From contig OW051468.1 of assembly GCA_932521025.1 (NCBI GenBank), positions 6,696,064-6,760,063 on the forward strand: a stretch of 64,000 nucleotides of DNA. Reading direction: 5' to 3'. Both the position numbers and the translations under genes were made by a program. Below the pieces are notes generated by a model. That model was not told the DNA's origin, did no database searches, and saw only the letters and a program-made list of their open reading frames with translations. Positions within the stretch are counted from its first letter, which is position 1, and each line of letters starts with the position of its first letter. This DNA is from Oscheius onirici. Its lineage: Eukaryota; Nematoda; Chromadorea; Rhabditida; Rhabditidae. Positions 1 to 15,926 of the stretch are shown one piece after another.

Positions 1-3682
<3,682 letters not shown>

Positions 3683-4137
3683 ATTTCCCTCTTCCTTTCA
3701 ATATCTTCCTGTATACTTTGTGATGTTTCTTGATTCTTTGAAGTGATACTCAATGTTTCCCTCTCATTGTTTTCCCGGATGAATTGTCTCAAAAATAACT
3801 TTCTTCGAACAGGGTCGGGTGAAATCTACATAATTAGCTTCCCACAGAGAGCACTTTTGAACAACTATTTGCTTCACTTGCTGTGACGGACCAGCTATCA
3901 ACTTTTCCGCTGACATTTGTTGTGCTCTTCCAGAGTTTTTTCCCCTGATAGCTGTATTCTGGTGCACTGAAAACTTTCAGTCGTATTGTGGCTGACCAGA
4001 AAAGATTGAAGAGATGTATTCACTAATAATGCGGTTGTCACTTCAATTGACCCATTGTCGCTATTTCTCTCCGATAGTGAACTTGCAAAATCTCTGTCTC
4101 CTGAATATTTTTCTGGTTCTTCGTTCCTAACCTATAG

Positions 4138-5503
4138 GTTCAGACATCGGCTGTGCCTTTTGCTCGTCTCCGACGTACTTGCAAAGATCTTCATGAATTT
4201 GTCGAAGACAATGTCCAGTTTCTGAGAATTCCTAGTGACGAGCACATTTTAAAGGATGTGCGGATCGTTTTTGGAGCCTTGGTATTTTAACTCTAGTTAA
4301 CATTCAGAGCAAAAGTTTACAGAGAGAAATAATAGTGGGTAGAAATATTCATACGTTGGGAAGAGAAAAGAACTACGAAAAACGAATCAAGACAGTCAGG
4401 GCCAGGAGTCTACATCCCTCTCAATCCCTGGAACTACTCTGAGGAATTCTACCAAAGGATCGACGAGGTCATGAGGATGATGAAGAGCGTCCGCTGTAAA
4501 CGCTTCCAGAACGAAATAGAGTGTATCCGAGCGGGACGGCTATGTCCAAGGCATACAGAACAATCAAGTTTGAGAGTTTTCACTCTTTCTACAGCACTGC
4601 AGTCTGCGATTATCCTCAAGTTAAGGTATATCCGTTTTCTCCCATTAGACTACCAAACCCTAGAAAAGCGTGGTGACACGTTTTTGGCAGAAATATTTCT
4701 GCTTCGGAGAAATTCCTTTCTCAGTGGATGACGACAAAAGACGCTGGCAGTTGATTATGTCGATTCTAGAGAACAGGAGACCGATCTCAGTGGCAAAGTT
4801 TTATTCAGTTATTAATGTAAGTTCATACTTCGATAGCTGCGGTTCTGTTCTATTGGACCCTATTTTTTGATTCAGCTACAGAATCTTCTTTATATGCTTA
4901 ATCAAGTATAATGATCGACAACGGCATCTCTAAGGTTTCGAGTTACTGAATGGGAAATAATTATTTGCTCGCTGGACGATATCTCCCCGCATTCTCCAGA
5001 CTAGAGCAAATTAAAGAGCAACTAATTATTTCTCATACTGTAGTTGTACTTCTAGTTAGATTCATGTGTGAGCCCCGAAAAGAAAGAGGCTCTCAATAAA
5101 CAAGCCATAAACAACACTGTTGTTCCAGAAACTTCCTCAGATGAAGATTGAAACGGATTTTTCTATCGACCTCTATTTGGGAGAGACTACTTACTACCAA
5201 AAATGGCTATCAGATTGGGAACAGAAGTGCTACTCGTCATTTGCAGATAGGGCATCAATGTTTCCTCGTCAATCCAACGTTCACGTTTTCTTCAAGAGAG
5301 GGGCTGAAAGAGACGTACTGCTTTTCACAATTCTGGTAAAGATGTGAGTGTATACCCCATTCATCTTTTCAAAAACTTCTTTTCAGCATACAGGCGTCTA
5401 TGTGTCGAGTTTGAATTCTCGAAGCATCGAGAGCATTCTCAAAGTTTTGGAGCACGCTTTGAGCAGTGGGAACAAGCTCGTTGCTGACTTCTCTTATCTC
5501 TAA
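4138..5503 (+). pseudogene. F-box-like protein gene, probably frameshifted
   Basis: A run of exons reads like a nematode F-box protein. The piece at 4138 (SAVPFARLRRTCKDLHEFVE) resembles the second half of an F-box. Downstream exons join in phase: about 4450-4630 to 4662-4816 (SVVTRFWQKYFCFGEIPF), then 5128-5338 (KIETDFSIDLYLGETTYYQ), then a last exon ending FSYL with the stop at 5501-5503. Splice borders are good, for example AAG/gtatat, AAT/gtaagt and tgttccag/AAA. Between the segment ending CIRAG (about 4535) and the one starting TAMSKAYRTIKF the frame changes, and I find no plausible intron there. The first F-box helix and a start codon were not found. I read it as a recently damaged or mis-sequenced member of an expanded family. 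The F-box assignment rests on one short motif. Confidence 0.45.
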
Positions 5504-8500
5504 GAGAAATGGATCGACTACAAGGAAAAGGATCTCTTTGGCAAACTCTTCGTGGACTTTCAAACTCTCTGGCTAACGAATTTGTGATGTCCAGAAATCA
5601 TCATCTAATTGCGAATTACAAAACAATTCACATTCTCTCTCATTCTCGGATAAAATGTCTCAAAACGGATTTTCTTCCTTTAACAAAACCCATAAACGGC
5701 CTACTGTGGCCCGTTCTTTGTGACAGCCGCCTCGCACGCCCATTATCGCCTGATTTAGATGAGCTTCCCGCAGAGGGGGACGAGGTCGTCAGCTGGCTCC
5801 TTCACAGAAAAAGAGTCTTGCATCACGACGGGTCAAAAGCCAGTCTCACCTCAATACGCACGGATTATGACACTATTGTTATCGTTGCGCCTCGTGTCGA
5901 TTGCGCAGCCCGATTGGCACCTTGTTAATCTGGCGGGCAGATGTTTTTATTCAGGACTTTTTGGCTTGGCCAGAAGAGATACACACGCGACGCAGAGACA
6001 CTGCTGGCCGAAGGCGCGAATACAAGGAATGGAGTATGGGGCAGCCACAAACGGGACTGGAGCTGGATCTTTAGAGTTGAGCTGGCGGCGTAACGACTCG
6101 TTTTCGGTAGTCAGTCTGGCGTTTTCGTTGGTCAGCTGTCGAATCCTGGAAGTTCTTTTAGACCTTTGAAATTCTATTTGTCACATTGATGGAAAATATA
6201 GGTTGCCAGCCTCTTTTTGGTTACTGTCAGACGTGTATTCGTTAGCTTTTTAGGAACAGAGATGATTACTCTAGCTTTTGGCTCATATCCTAAAACTGTA
6301 AAAGACGGGCCGAACTTTGCTTACTGAGTGAGACTACAGTGTTCGAAGAATCGAAGGGTCCCGGAACAAAAACTGGAACTGCGTCTATACAACTTGCTAA
6401 CGATGTCTGTTACACATGTCAAACTTATTCCCTGACCAGTTGTCTACGACGGCTGTCGCCGCCCTGGCGCCTGCGGCGCTCAGAAGTACGAAGAATGTTG
6501 TCCAAGCATTAGATTTCTCGTTCCCACTAAGTTCAAAATTAACTATCTTATCCTAAGAAAAGCTAACTTGTCCTGACTTGTTTGTGGCCTCGGACAAACA
6601 AATAAACAGTCCACGACAGACACCACTGCACATTAGTAGTAGAGAGATAACGTTTTGAAAATGTCTGGTCTTTGTAAAAAGATAAACTTCTGACAAGTCT
6701 AGCAGAAAGTTGGACTAGGAATAAGTAAAGAAATTTCTAAAAAAAAACATTAAAAGCTCAAAGGGAAAGTTCAATTCGTTCCAAAGAACGCTAGAGACTG
6801 GTCTTACCTCTATAGACTACAGAAACACCTCTATAAGACGATTGAAAACGACGTTTAGTGATGATCTACAAATTTGTAGTTCAGAGGACTGCTGCAAACT
6901 TTGAGCTGCGTATCACAACGTTTTGGATAGAAAGGGGGTTCTAGTTTAGATTCTACGGAATTGAGTAAACTGTATAAATCATTGCCAAATGCAGATGCAC
7001 TCACCAGTTGCAAGCCAGAACAATGGTCGATATTTTGCTCAACTTTCGAGCGTTTGCTCCCTGCTCATAGGGAAGACAGGAGCGTAATTCCTCGTGAGCG
7101 TCGTTCAAATCGTGCATTCTTCGTCGTTCCCTCGAGTTGATGGTCGTCCGAAGCTGATTTTGTTCCTGTTTTTTTCCTCAGAATTGTCCGCCTTTTGGAT
7201 AGTTCGCCTACCTCGTCATTCAGACCCAACATCTTCTTCCGAGCATCGCTGACACACTTCTTCTTGCGCACATACGGCTCTATTTCTTCCTCTGTCAGTA
7301 GACTCTGTAAGTTTTTTTTCCAGATAAATAAAAAGCTAGAAGCTATGCTATGAAATCAAACGAAAAGTTACGTAACAGAAGGCAAAGCCCCCAACTCACG
7401 AGTTTGTTTGTAGGAGACGACGAGGCGCTATGACTGAAGGAACTCATTTGTAAGAATGGATAGCTGACAGGCGACAGTTCCTGTCTTCAAATGGGTGTGA
7501 GCGAAGGGAGGAGTCGGCCAATTATGGGCACTGCGGGAAGTAGCCGGCCAACTGTCCAACCACTTTGCCAGTAATCCCATAAGGGGTTTTGTCATCTGAT
7601 ACGGTAATTTCTTTGCTTACTGATTTTATCAATGGAAACAAGTTGTTGAGGGCAAAACTTTGAACATCTCAAACCCAGAGCAGATGCCTGTAACTCTAAG
7701 CCGTCCGCCAAGGTCTATAATTTCTCCATCTGACGAGTCATTGTTCGGAAAAGGAGCATGGGGCTAATGACAACCTAGGGGAGAGAAGACACATCCTCAC
7801 TCGAAAATTTTCTTCTGACAGTATAGGACGAAGATAACCAAACGACTAACCCAATATTTTGACAAGTTCGTGGATACTATTAGGGCGGGTAGTCCTGTCT
7901 TTCATTCTTTTCCGTCGAAGCGCTCTGGCATCCGTTCAAAAAGTTTGACTCTCTTTCTTTGGTCTCTTCGTCTATGGCTATGCAGCTTGTTTAGTTCCCA
8001 CTTACCCGACGATGTAGAACTGGAAAGATGAAAGTATGAGGTTCATGAAAAGAACAAAGTATACAACTTTCTAACAATCTGTTGAACAAGAAAATATACC
8101 CGGTCTCTTTGCTTTCTCCTGCTTCTTTCTAAGCCAGTCAGTCCGGTCAAGTGTCCTCATGCACAATGGAGTCAACTGGCAATGACCCCACCTGCTGAGT
8201 CTGAGGATCATAATCCAATTAGAGTCCTTGCCGTCTGCTGCTCTGCAGGTGGTTTTCTCTCTGAAACTATAGGCTGGTCAAGATGAACGCGGTGTAAAGG
8301 TTCGTCCTACTACGGGAGGATGAGAGGGCGAGAGAGCGTGTTACATCCGCCCAACCACTGGGACGATCTCTTTGAGTCAGCTGGCCCAATCGTCCGAATC
8401 GATAGCTGCCACACTTCTTTTGACTTCTTACTGCGATGTATAGCATTCGAACGAGAAGTGGCAGCGTGGGCCGAGAACCACCGACCTCAACGGTCTCACG

Positions 8501-9178
8501 CGTGTCTTTTGGAGCGAGGAACGAGGTTTGCTCGTGTTTTTGTACCTTCCAAACTTCTTTTCTCAACAGTTGCTTACAGTAACCAACTTTAGCAAAAACT
8601 TCACTTTTATCTATAGTTCTGAAAAGTGATAGACTGCTTTTCAGAACGTTGGAAAACTGACAACCATTTATTGTGCAATTGAAAAATTGGCTTCCTGAAA
8701 TATGTCAATTAAGAAAAGTAGTTGCACTCATTTTATTACTTATTCATGAAAATTACTATCCTGTCTGACTGAACATCAATAGACGCGTTTGCGAAAAAAC
8801 TGACCTTTACTGATAGCGTCCTCATTTAAAGTTGGCGTGATGTTATGGTTTGTTCAGATACAATTATCGTAGTCATTTGCTTGACTGGTCCCTCAAAGAT
8901 TAAGAAAATACGTTGAGCTATGTTTCTAAGGTTTATAAACAGCTTGAAGACGATAGGGATGAAAACTATCATGTAAAAAGGAATGAACTCGGTTCTCCCT
9001 GAATTTGAAACTTCTGCAGTTTTGTTTCTTTTAAAAACTTCCCTCAGTACGACTCCACGAATGATGTTCCCTTAGTTTTGGAAAGTGTCAGCTGTTCCTC
9101 ACAACATGTGCGGGCGGCGAGGTGGTCACCCATGGTGGAGAAAAATGTGCTCATTCAGAATTAAAGAAAACTTTTCAG
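5504..9178. other. Gene-poor stretch with one isolated exon-like segment
   Basis: I find no gene in this 3.7 kb. Open frames at 5509-6169 and 8267-8592 lack splice signals or a recognisable product. On the minus strand an exon-like segment runs from about 7306 down to 7214. It has an acceptor (ACTTACAG), a lysine-rich reading frame containing LTEEEIEPYVRKKKCVSDAR, and a possible donor (GAG/gtaggc). No partner exons could be joined to it. Near 6757-6812 lies a copy of a short dispersed repeat also found at 58430-58490. Confidence 0.5.
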
Positions 9179-9268
9179 AGAAGTTCTGTGCAGTCGACTT
9201 CACGGTTCTCTCGAGCAGCCTCATGTGATCCAAAGGCCAGTTCATCCTCTCGACCACCTCCTCCGAGC
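9179..9268 (+). promoter_or_regulatory. Probable splice acceptor and 5' leader of the 9.3-15.9 kb gene
   Basis: CTTTTCAG ends at 9178 and is followed by a leader running to the ATG at 9269. No upstream exon was found, so this may be a trans-splice site. The leader is itself open in the same frame (Ser/Pro-rich), so an upstream cis exon remains possible. Confidence 0.4.
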
Positions 9269-12200
9269 ATGTCTCACTCTTATCACAGTGACTATTCGAC
9301 CAAGAGCTCGTCTTTGACGAACAGGTTAACCGATTTCTTCTAATTCAAAATGAAATATTAGATATGGAAGTGTGGGAAATCTGTCATCGCACTCGACTTC
9401 CACCTACCGCTCACCCTATTCCAGTAGTTACCGTACTGATTCGAGTTATCGGAAGCCCGAACCAGCTTCAACTTATCGTGGATCTGAACTCAGTTCTTAC
9501 CGTACGTACAGAGCCTCCTCTACCTTTACTCCGAGATGTGAGTGTCTGGCTGCTCTTTCTTTGTCTGTACTAGAGTCCCAGTTTGCCTTAGTTAGTCTGA
9601 AGACTCCATCTCGAAAGTTTGACAAGTTGAGCGCAAGTTAAACATTTTCTGGAACACGGTCAACTTTAGCATTTCATGTTCTGTGTCAGTGGTTTAAAGT
9701 AAAACTACGAGTTTCAGTTGAACAACGACTATCTTCCCGAGAATTTTCTTCATCGAGCCTCAACAAGTACAGACCTGACTCGACTCCAAGGTAATATAAA
9801 TCTCCTTCCTCACATTCTGTTCCCTAGCTATTCCCGCTCCAGCTACACACCTTCTCTGCCATCGCCGTCCTATTCCTCTCGTCCCAGAGTAGACTTCCGG
9901 TCAAAGACACCCATGTCAACGGAAACTACAGGAAGGACTTCGCGTTTCGACCGAGAGTACAAATCGATGAGTCGGTTTGAAAAGACTGAAAAGACTAGCA
10001 AAGAGGCCAGTTTGGCCGATTGAGGCGATATCTCCAGTTTCAGGAAAAGTCTGACGATGAGGTGGAAAACACGTTCCAGAAGCTCTACAATCGTTACGTG
10101 AAGGATGTTGACTTGCCTGAGACCAAAAAGCCTCCAACTGAGAAAAAGTTTGTCTCTCACAGTGAGGCAGAAGCCACGTCCGAATCCGAATCCAGCTCTT
10201 CGGAAATGGAAACCTCGTTTTCTGAGACGCTGAGGAGAAGAAGGGATGGAGCACAGTCGATCACTCCAAAAGGACCGTCACCGTCTCTTGTGACCCCGAC
10301 AGCGTCTCCTCTGGTCAAGAAGAAGGTTCTGGAAGAGCCGAAGAAGAAAGAAGAGCCTGTGATGTCGATTGTCGACGAATTTCGACTAAAACACAGCGAT
10401 GTGGAAATGAAACCAGGTGGGTAGGGTAGAGTGACCACAGAAGAACCAGATGTTACAGCTGTCATTGAAGCACGGGTCTTGAAGCCTGCAGCCAGTGCAA
10501 TGGCCAATCTGCTGAAGATGGATAAGCTGGCAGCCAAAGTAGTCGACGCTATGCAGAAGAAGAAGGTTTGTTCGAGTTTTAGTTGTTCCTTTATAAAAGA
10601 ATTCAAGGTAGAAGCCGAAATAAAACCCTCCCCAACAATTATTTCGACTGTAAAGAACCAGACAGTCAAGAAGGCCTCTGAATCTGTGAAACCGTCTTCT
10701 GATCCTATACTGACCTTTAAAGCGCCAGAGACAAAAACAAGTTCAGTCAACAAAGAGTCAGGCCAAGCTACTCCCAAGGGAACAACTGTCAAGTCAACAG
10801 CTCTTAAGAAACCTACTGAAGAAGCAGTCAAGGCTGGTTTCTTTAAGCCTCCATCTCCGATCAAGTCCGCTCCCGAAATGTCGAAATCTTCTACGACACG
10901 ACGATCTGCCAGTCCTGTGAAGAGGGCAATTCCCACCACTATTCCAGTAGTCAGTAAATCTGAGTCACCTACAGTAACCAGCCCAGCACCTACTGTAACT
11001 AAGCCAAACGGGTCAGTAGAAGAGAAAAAGATACCTGTCTCTCCTGTAGGAGCTTCACTCACGGTTCCTATGATTACTGGATCAGGGAAGATTGTCAAGA
11101 CAGAACCCAAGAATCTTTTGCCGCCAGTTCAAAAAGCGAGAAGTGCCTCACCTCGACCGAAACCGGCTCTGACCATCGATACGAAAAAGGCTGAAGAAGC
11201 ATCGGCTAGCATGACGATTTTGATGCCGAAGGGAGATGGTGAGTGTTTTTGAGAGGCTGAGAGACCAGCTGGCTCCGAAGCCATTTTACAACCACCCTCG
11301 CCATTTCATCTGCTCTCTTCTTTATTATTAGGTCGCGTCAGAAGTCGTGTCCCGTAGTACTACAGCTACCCTTCAAATTAATCGAATCGGTCCAAAAATT
11401 TTACTGGGGGTAATGGACCCCGAAAAAAAATATTGAGAACTTTTAGGACAGTGGATTTTGGGATCAAGGGTTACGGTAGCTTTTAAAATCGGCCCAAAGA
11501 CGTATTTTCGCGATAACTTTTTGAGATTAGGAGATACGGAAAAATGGTCAATTACAAAAAAACTAAGCTCATCGAGACGCATCTTTCTTTTTTTGAAAAA
11601 CGCATTTTACTCTTTCGCGCAAAAAGTTATTCGACTTTTAAATTTTTGAAAAAATGGCGCAGTGCCAGTGCGTTAACCACGCTGGAGCGACCAGGGTTCG
11701 AGTCCGCTGAGAGGAAATCGTTTTGTTTTTTAACAGCAGGTTTTTACTGGCCTAAGTATTAACCCTATAAAATATTTCCTCTCGGCGAACTCGAACCCGA
11801 AAGCGAAAGTAAAATTTTTGGACCGATTCGATCAATTTGAAGGGTAGCTGTAGTACTACGGGACACGACTTCTGACGCGCCCTAATAGTCATCTTTCAGA
11901 GATGAGTCGCAGTGTCAGTCCGTCGCTGCTCGACTCGGAGAGAACGTCTGCAGCTGAGAGGCGGAAAAATCGTGGGAACAGAACACTGGAACACATGCTG
12001 AAGGTAAGCTGTTGTTTGTCTGCCGATTTAGAATAAAATACCTTTGCTCATTTCTTAGAGATTCATCAGAGTTATCAAAAAGTTGTTGTATTCAGGAAGT
12101 CGCTGACAAGAGAGACGACAAGAGCTCAACAGATTCACCAGTCACGCCACGAGCTCCTCCTCTGCTTCTCGTGACTCATGCCTCGGTTCCCAGCACTCCG

Positions 12201-15200
12201 AAAACCACCGCTAAGGAGGAATGGGGGAGTGGATCTGGAAGCTACTATGGATCCGACGAATTTGACGATGAAGAGGGGTGGACAGAGGGGGAGGATGAAG
12301 TCGAGTACGATTCTGACTACGAGTTTTGCATCAACGAGACGTTCCGCATTCCGACAAAGACAAACGTCTATCCTCCGTCAATGCGTGGCTCACCATTTGT
12401 CTCCGACTACGAGAGTGACTGCAGCGCTTCATTTCTAGCGCAGCAGAAGAGGTGAGATTATTAGTTGAATAAGAATCGACATTCGGGGTTAACAATGTTC
12501 TACACAGTTGTGGCGACTCTGATCTACAAGTTTTGTAGAATATCATATACTTGGAAAGTCAATTCCTTGAACAATTTTATTGTTAGTTTACCTTCAAATA
12601 CTTTCTGGGGCAGTGTTATTAAAACATCAAAAACTAGGGTACTTCTATGATACACGGATGGCTTTCTTCAGTTGTCTCAAGGCAACGTAATTGAGGTGTG
12701 TCTAATTAGTCTTTTGTTCTAATTCAGTTAGAAAAACTAGAATCATGTGTATGGTTAGAACCAATTACTCTGTCGATATTAGTTTCTTGATCTGTTGAAA
12801 AGGTCGTCCATGTATCATAGAAAAACTAGGTTTGGTAATACCGGTCCTGAACCTGAATCAGATTGAGCCGGAATCACCTCGCTGCCATACTTTTCAAATA
12901 CCTGGTTCCTACTTTTTAATAGCACAACTTGCAGGGAAGATTCTCGCGGAAGAGTGGATCGTCTTTTCGCTGTGCCACCTCCAATATTCACCTGTTCCGT
13001 TTCCTATGACGGCCAAGAGAGCTGGGATTCGGAAAGTGTTCACAGTTGTGGCGATGAAGATGAGGAGGAAATGGAAGAGGAAGCAGATTGGAGACCCACA
13101 TCCTCCTCTCTCGGAGCTTATCGTTCCCCTGGTCCATTCGAAAGTGACGAGGATTTGGAAGGTGATGTTCAAGTCGGGTTCACACTAAAGCTGGTGGACA
13201 AGGCTGCATTGAAAGATAGCGAGGAGAGCGACTCGGCGGAGTACTATGATGATGAGGACGAGGAGGTAAGAGAGACTTTGACTGATTCAATTCTTGGGTT
13301 CAGTATTCGGAAGAAGAATATTGGGAAGAGGAAGAGTACGAAGAAGATGAGGAATATGAGGAAGAGGACTATGAGGAAGAGGAGGAGGACGAAGTGTCTA
13401 TGATCAGTGCCGATGAGAGTGTAAGTTAATCTCTTATTCACGATATATCCGTGACGAAAGATCACGCAATAGATAAATTTCAAAAACAAAAGATGTACTT
13501 TAGTCACCATCTCCCGTTCTCTTCACTGCGAGTATCGCCGAAGAGCAGTTTGATTTCGATGAGGCCGAAGAGTCGGAAATGTTCGAGACAGACTTTGAGA
13601 TGGCTCTTTCTCACCCAGTCGATGCTCTTGACTACACGGCTGCCAAACATCGAGAGGTTACCTATACCAAGGATCTGGAAATGCATACAACTATCGAAAA
13701 CGCGGATGACATGTCGCCTGGAGAGCGAGAAGCAGCCGCCAAGGCTGTTGCAAAGAAGATCAAGAAGGACGGAACCACGGAAACGGCTAACAAGACCCAG
13801 GTGCCGCAGATGATAGCTCCAGTAGAAGGTATTCTTTAGAAACTTGATAGTCTACATTTTTGTTGCGAGATTAACTATCCCCAATTTCAGAAGAATTGGC
13901 TCTTATGGAAACAGAAATGCTGGAACTAGATTCTCTAGAAATGGTCAGTCCATTGGACGTGGATGCTGAGACAGGCACTGGATCTGTAAGTGTCGTACCT
14001 ACATTTGTTCGACCACAGACTGAGAAGATTCAAGAGGTCCGATTCTTTTGTAAAGTTGGTTTAAAGTCCTAATTCAGGAGTTCACAAACAGATTCGCTAC
14101 TTCAAAGCCTTCTACAGACTTCGCGAAGAAAGCCGTGATACAGCCGACTAAACTGGAAAAGGCTCAAGTGAAAGAAACCAAGACGACAACTGCTCCTTCT
14201 CCTCCTCTGAGTTCTGTCCAGTCGAAAGAATCAGTGGAAAAGACAAAAGAAACTGTTCCGAAGGTCCGGTCTAAAGAACCTCGTGATAATTCCATTGAGA
14301 TTGACGCTGCTCCGAAGGAAACTAAAAAGACTGAAGACAAGAGCGCCGTCCGAAAATCTGCCCTGAACATGTCGGCAGAAGATGCGAAGAGAAAAGCTGC
14401 CCTCGATGAAGAGGCAGCTAAGCAGAAGGCACGTCGATTCGGAACGGTCGGAGTTCTGGCGGACAAATTCAAAGACAAGCTGGAAGATCCGATTACCTAC
14501 AAGAGATCCAGTAGACTGGCCCCTAAAGACGATGAACCGAAGGCTAGAAGAAAATACGAGATTGTTAAGCCGGTCATAAATGACGAATTTGACAAGCAAA
14601 TGCAGGAGATACGGGCTCAGATGAAAGCCGGCTCGTCACAGTTCCAGTCCGAATTAAAGAATCTCTCAAAAGGAATCAGTTCAACCACTGAAGAAGCCAA
14701 AAAGAGAGAACTGGAGGACAAACACAAACAGTTGCTCGACAAGACCAGCGGAGTCTTTGAGAAGGCTGACTCGGAAAAGAAGAAGTGGTTGGATAGGCGG
14801 GTTGGAAAGGATGTGGTGGTGGAAAAAGAAAAGAAGACGGTAAATGAGTCGGTAGAAGAACCGAAGAAGGAGCCAAAGAGGACGATTCGAAAGATTAAGA
14901 AAGATACAGGAGTGGAGGTGTTGAAGGAAAAGGTGAGAGTGAAAACTAGAAAAAATATGGATATTTAGGGAGCGGAAAACAAAACTCCTGAAGCACCTTG
15001 TGTACAGGCGAAAGATGCTCCAAACCCTCAAAATCCTCCGCCAATTGTGCCACCAGTTGACAGAATAAAGGTCGATAGAACTCCTGTCGTGAACGTGAGT
15101 TGACAAAATTAGAAAAACATACTGAATTTCAGCCGGCTGATACTCTAAAAAAGCCGGCAACACCAAAACAGGAAATAGTAGTCGACGACAGCAATTTCGA

Positions 15201-15867
15201 CCTCTTCCAGGCAGCTACAAAGGTCAGTAATTCGTTGGGAGAAAACGAACTATTCAGGTTGCTACAACACGGAAAAAGTGGACACCTTGGGATCCTTCGA
15301 AGGCAAAGATTACTCAGGCCGAGTCGGGGAAGAAGCAAGAGTCACAAGTTGCTGCTGAACTCTCCGCAAAGTTGAACCAGCACAAGGAGAAACCTGGAGA
15401 ACTGAAAGCTCCGAAAGCGGAAGGAGCCGTTGCAACTAAGATTAGAAATGTGGGTAGAATAATGCATAGCATCAACCATGTTTTAGGCCCTGGGCAATAC
15501 TACTAATGGCCAAGTTGTGCCTGAGAATAAACCCTTGAAGAAGTATGCTACACGAAGAAAGACTCAAGAGATTGTGAATGAGTCAGTTATTCAGCCGAAG
15601 AAAAAGAGGAAAATGACATCTCGGCACGGAAAGTTCATCGGCGACCCACATGACATAGATGTGTTGCTCGGATGGGCCAAGGAGAATACATTCGAACAGT
15701 TGGAAAAGTTGTTCAGCGGAGTGGCAAGCAGGAAAACAGTAGAGAACAAGAAGCCAGTCAGAAGAAGAAATCCGACCAAGGTGTGGATCAGTGACCTGAT
15801 GGATATTGACAAGATCTACAAGGCATCCGAAATACGGGATATCTCTGCCTCAGTCGAGGCGATGTGA
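9269..15867 (+). CDS. Large disordered Ser/Lys/Glu-rich protein, unassigned
   Basis: About 18 exons give roughly 1,500 residues of mostly low-complexity sequence. I do not recognise the family. The order is: an N-terminal Ser/Tyr/Arg-rich stretch with repeated SYR/TYR motifs (9.3-10.0 kb), a Pro/Ser/Lys-rich middle (10.4-11.2 kb), an acidic region with an EEY-rich tract (13305-13421), a long Lys/Glu segment likely to form coiled coil (14.1-14.9 kb; MQEIRAQMKAGSSQFQSELK), and a more ordered C-terminus (HDIDVLLGWAKENTFEQLEK, then VWISDLMDIDKIYK) with the stop at 15865-15867. Exons join in phase, for example AGAT/gtgagt to TTGAAC and CCAG/gtgggt to CTGTC. One junction (10006-10043) works only as a GC-AG intron. 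Two introns contain MITE-like elements. A poly(A) signal AATAAA lies at about 15874. The composition suggests a cytoskeletal or scaffold role, which is only a guess. RPL27 converges from the other side, about 60 bp away. Confidence 0.7.
11328..11885. mobile_element. 558-bp MITE with about 77-bp terminal inverted repeats and TA duplication
   Basis: The left end (11328-11404) and right end (about 11809-11885) are near-perfect inverted copies. Both begin TTAGG(T/G)CGCGTCAGAAG. The element is flanked by TA on both sides (11326-11327 and 11886-11887), the target duplication of Tc1/mariner-type transposons. It carries no transposase, so it is non-autonomous. It lies in an intron of the disordered-protein gene, and both host splice sites are outside the element. 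Confidence 0.9.
11655..11710 (+). other. tRNA-like module inside the MITE
   Basis: TGGCGCAGTGCC (11655-11666) fits a pol III A box, and GGTTCGAGTCC (11695-11705) is an exact B-box match 40 bp downstream, the normal tRNA spacing. The acceptor stem does not fold as a functional tRNA, so this is tRNA-derived or tRNA-like rather than a tRNA gene. Confidence 0.55.
12639..12820. mobile_element. 182-bp MITE-like insertion with 10-bp flanking duplication
   Basis: Inverted ends CTATGATACACGGATGG and CGTCCATGTATCATAG bound a short AT-rich element. AAAAACTAGG occurs immediately outside both ends (12629-12638 and 12821-12830), which looks like a target-site duplication. The left end has six extra bases before the inverted repeat. 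It sits in an intron of the disordered-protein gene. Confidence 0.65.
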
Positions 15868-15926
15868 TTGCTAAATAAACGCTTTTGAACAAGAAAATAA
15901 CATTCATTGATTAACAAATCAACAAC

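Noticed and set aside
5759..6169. 136-codon open frame on the plus strand
   Set aside because: No splice context and no recognisable content, and an equally long frame overlaps it; judged chance.
10157..11110. 317-codon open frame on the minus strand
   Set aside because: It is antisense to in-phase exons of the plus-strand disordered protein, and its composition mirrors that gene's codons.
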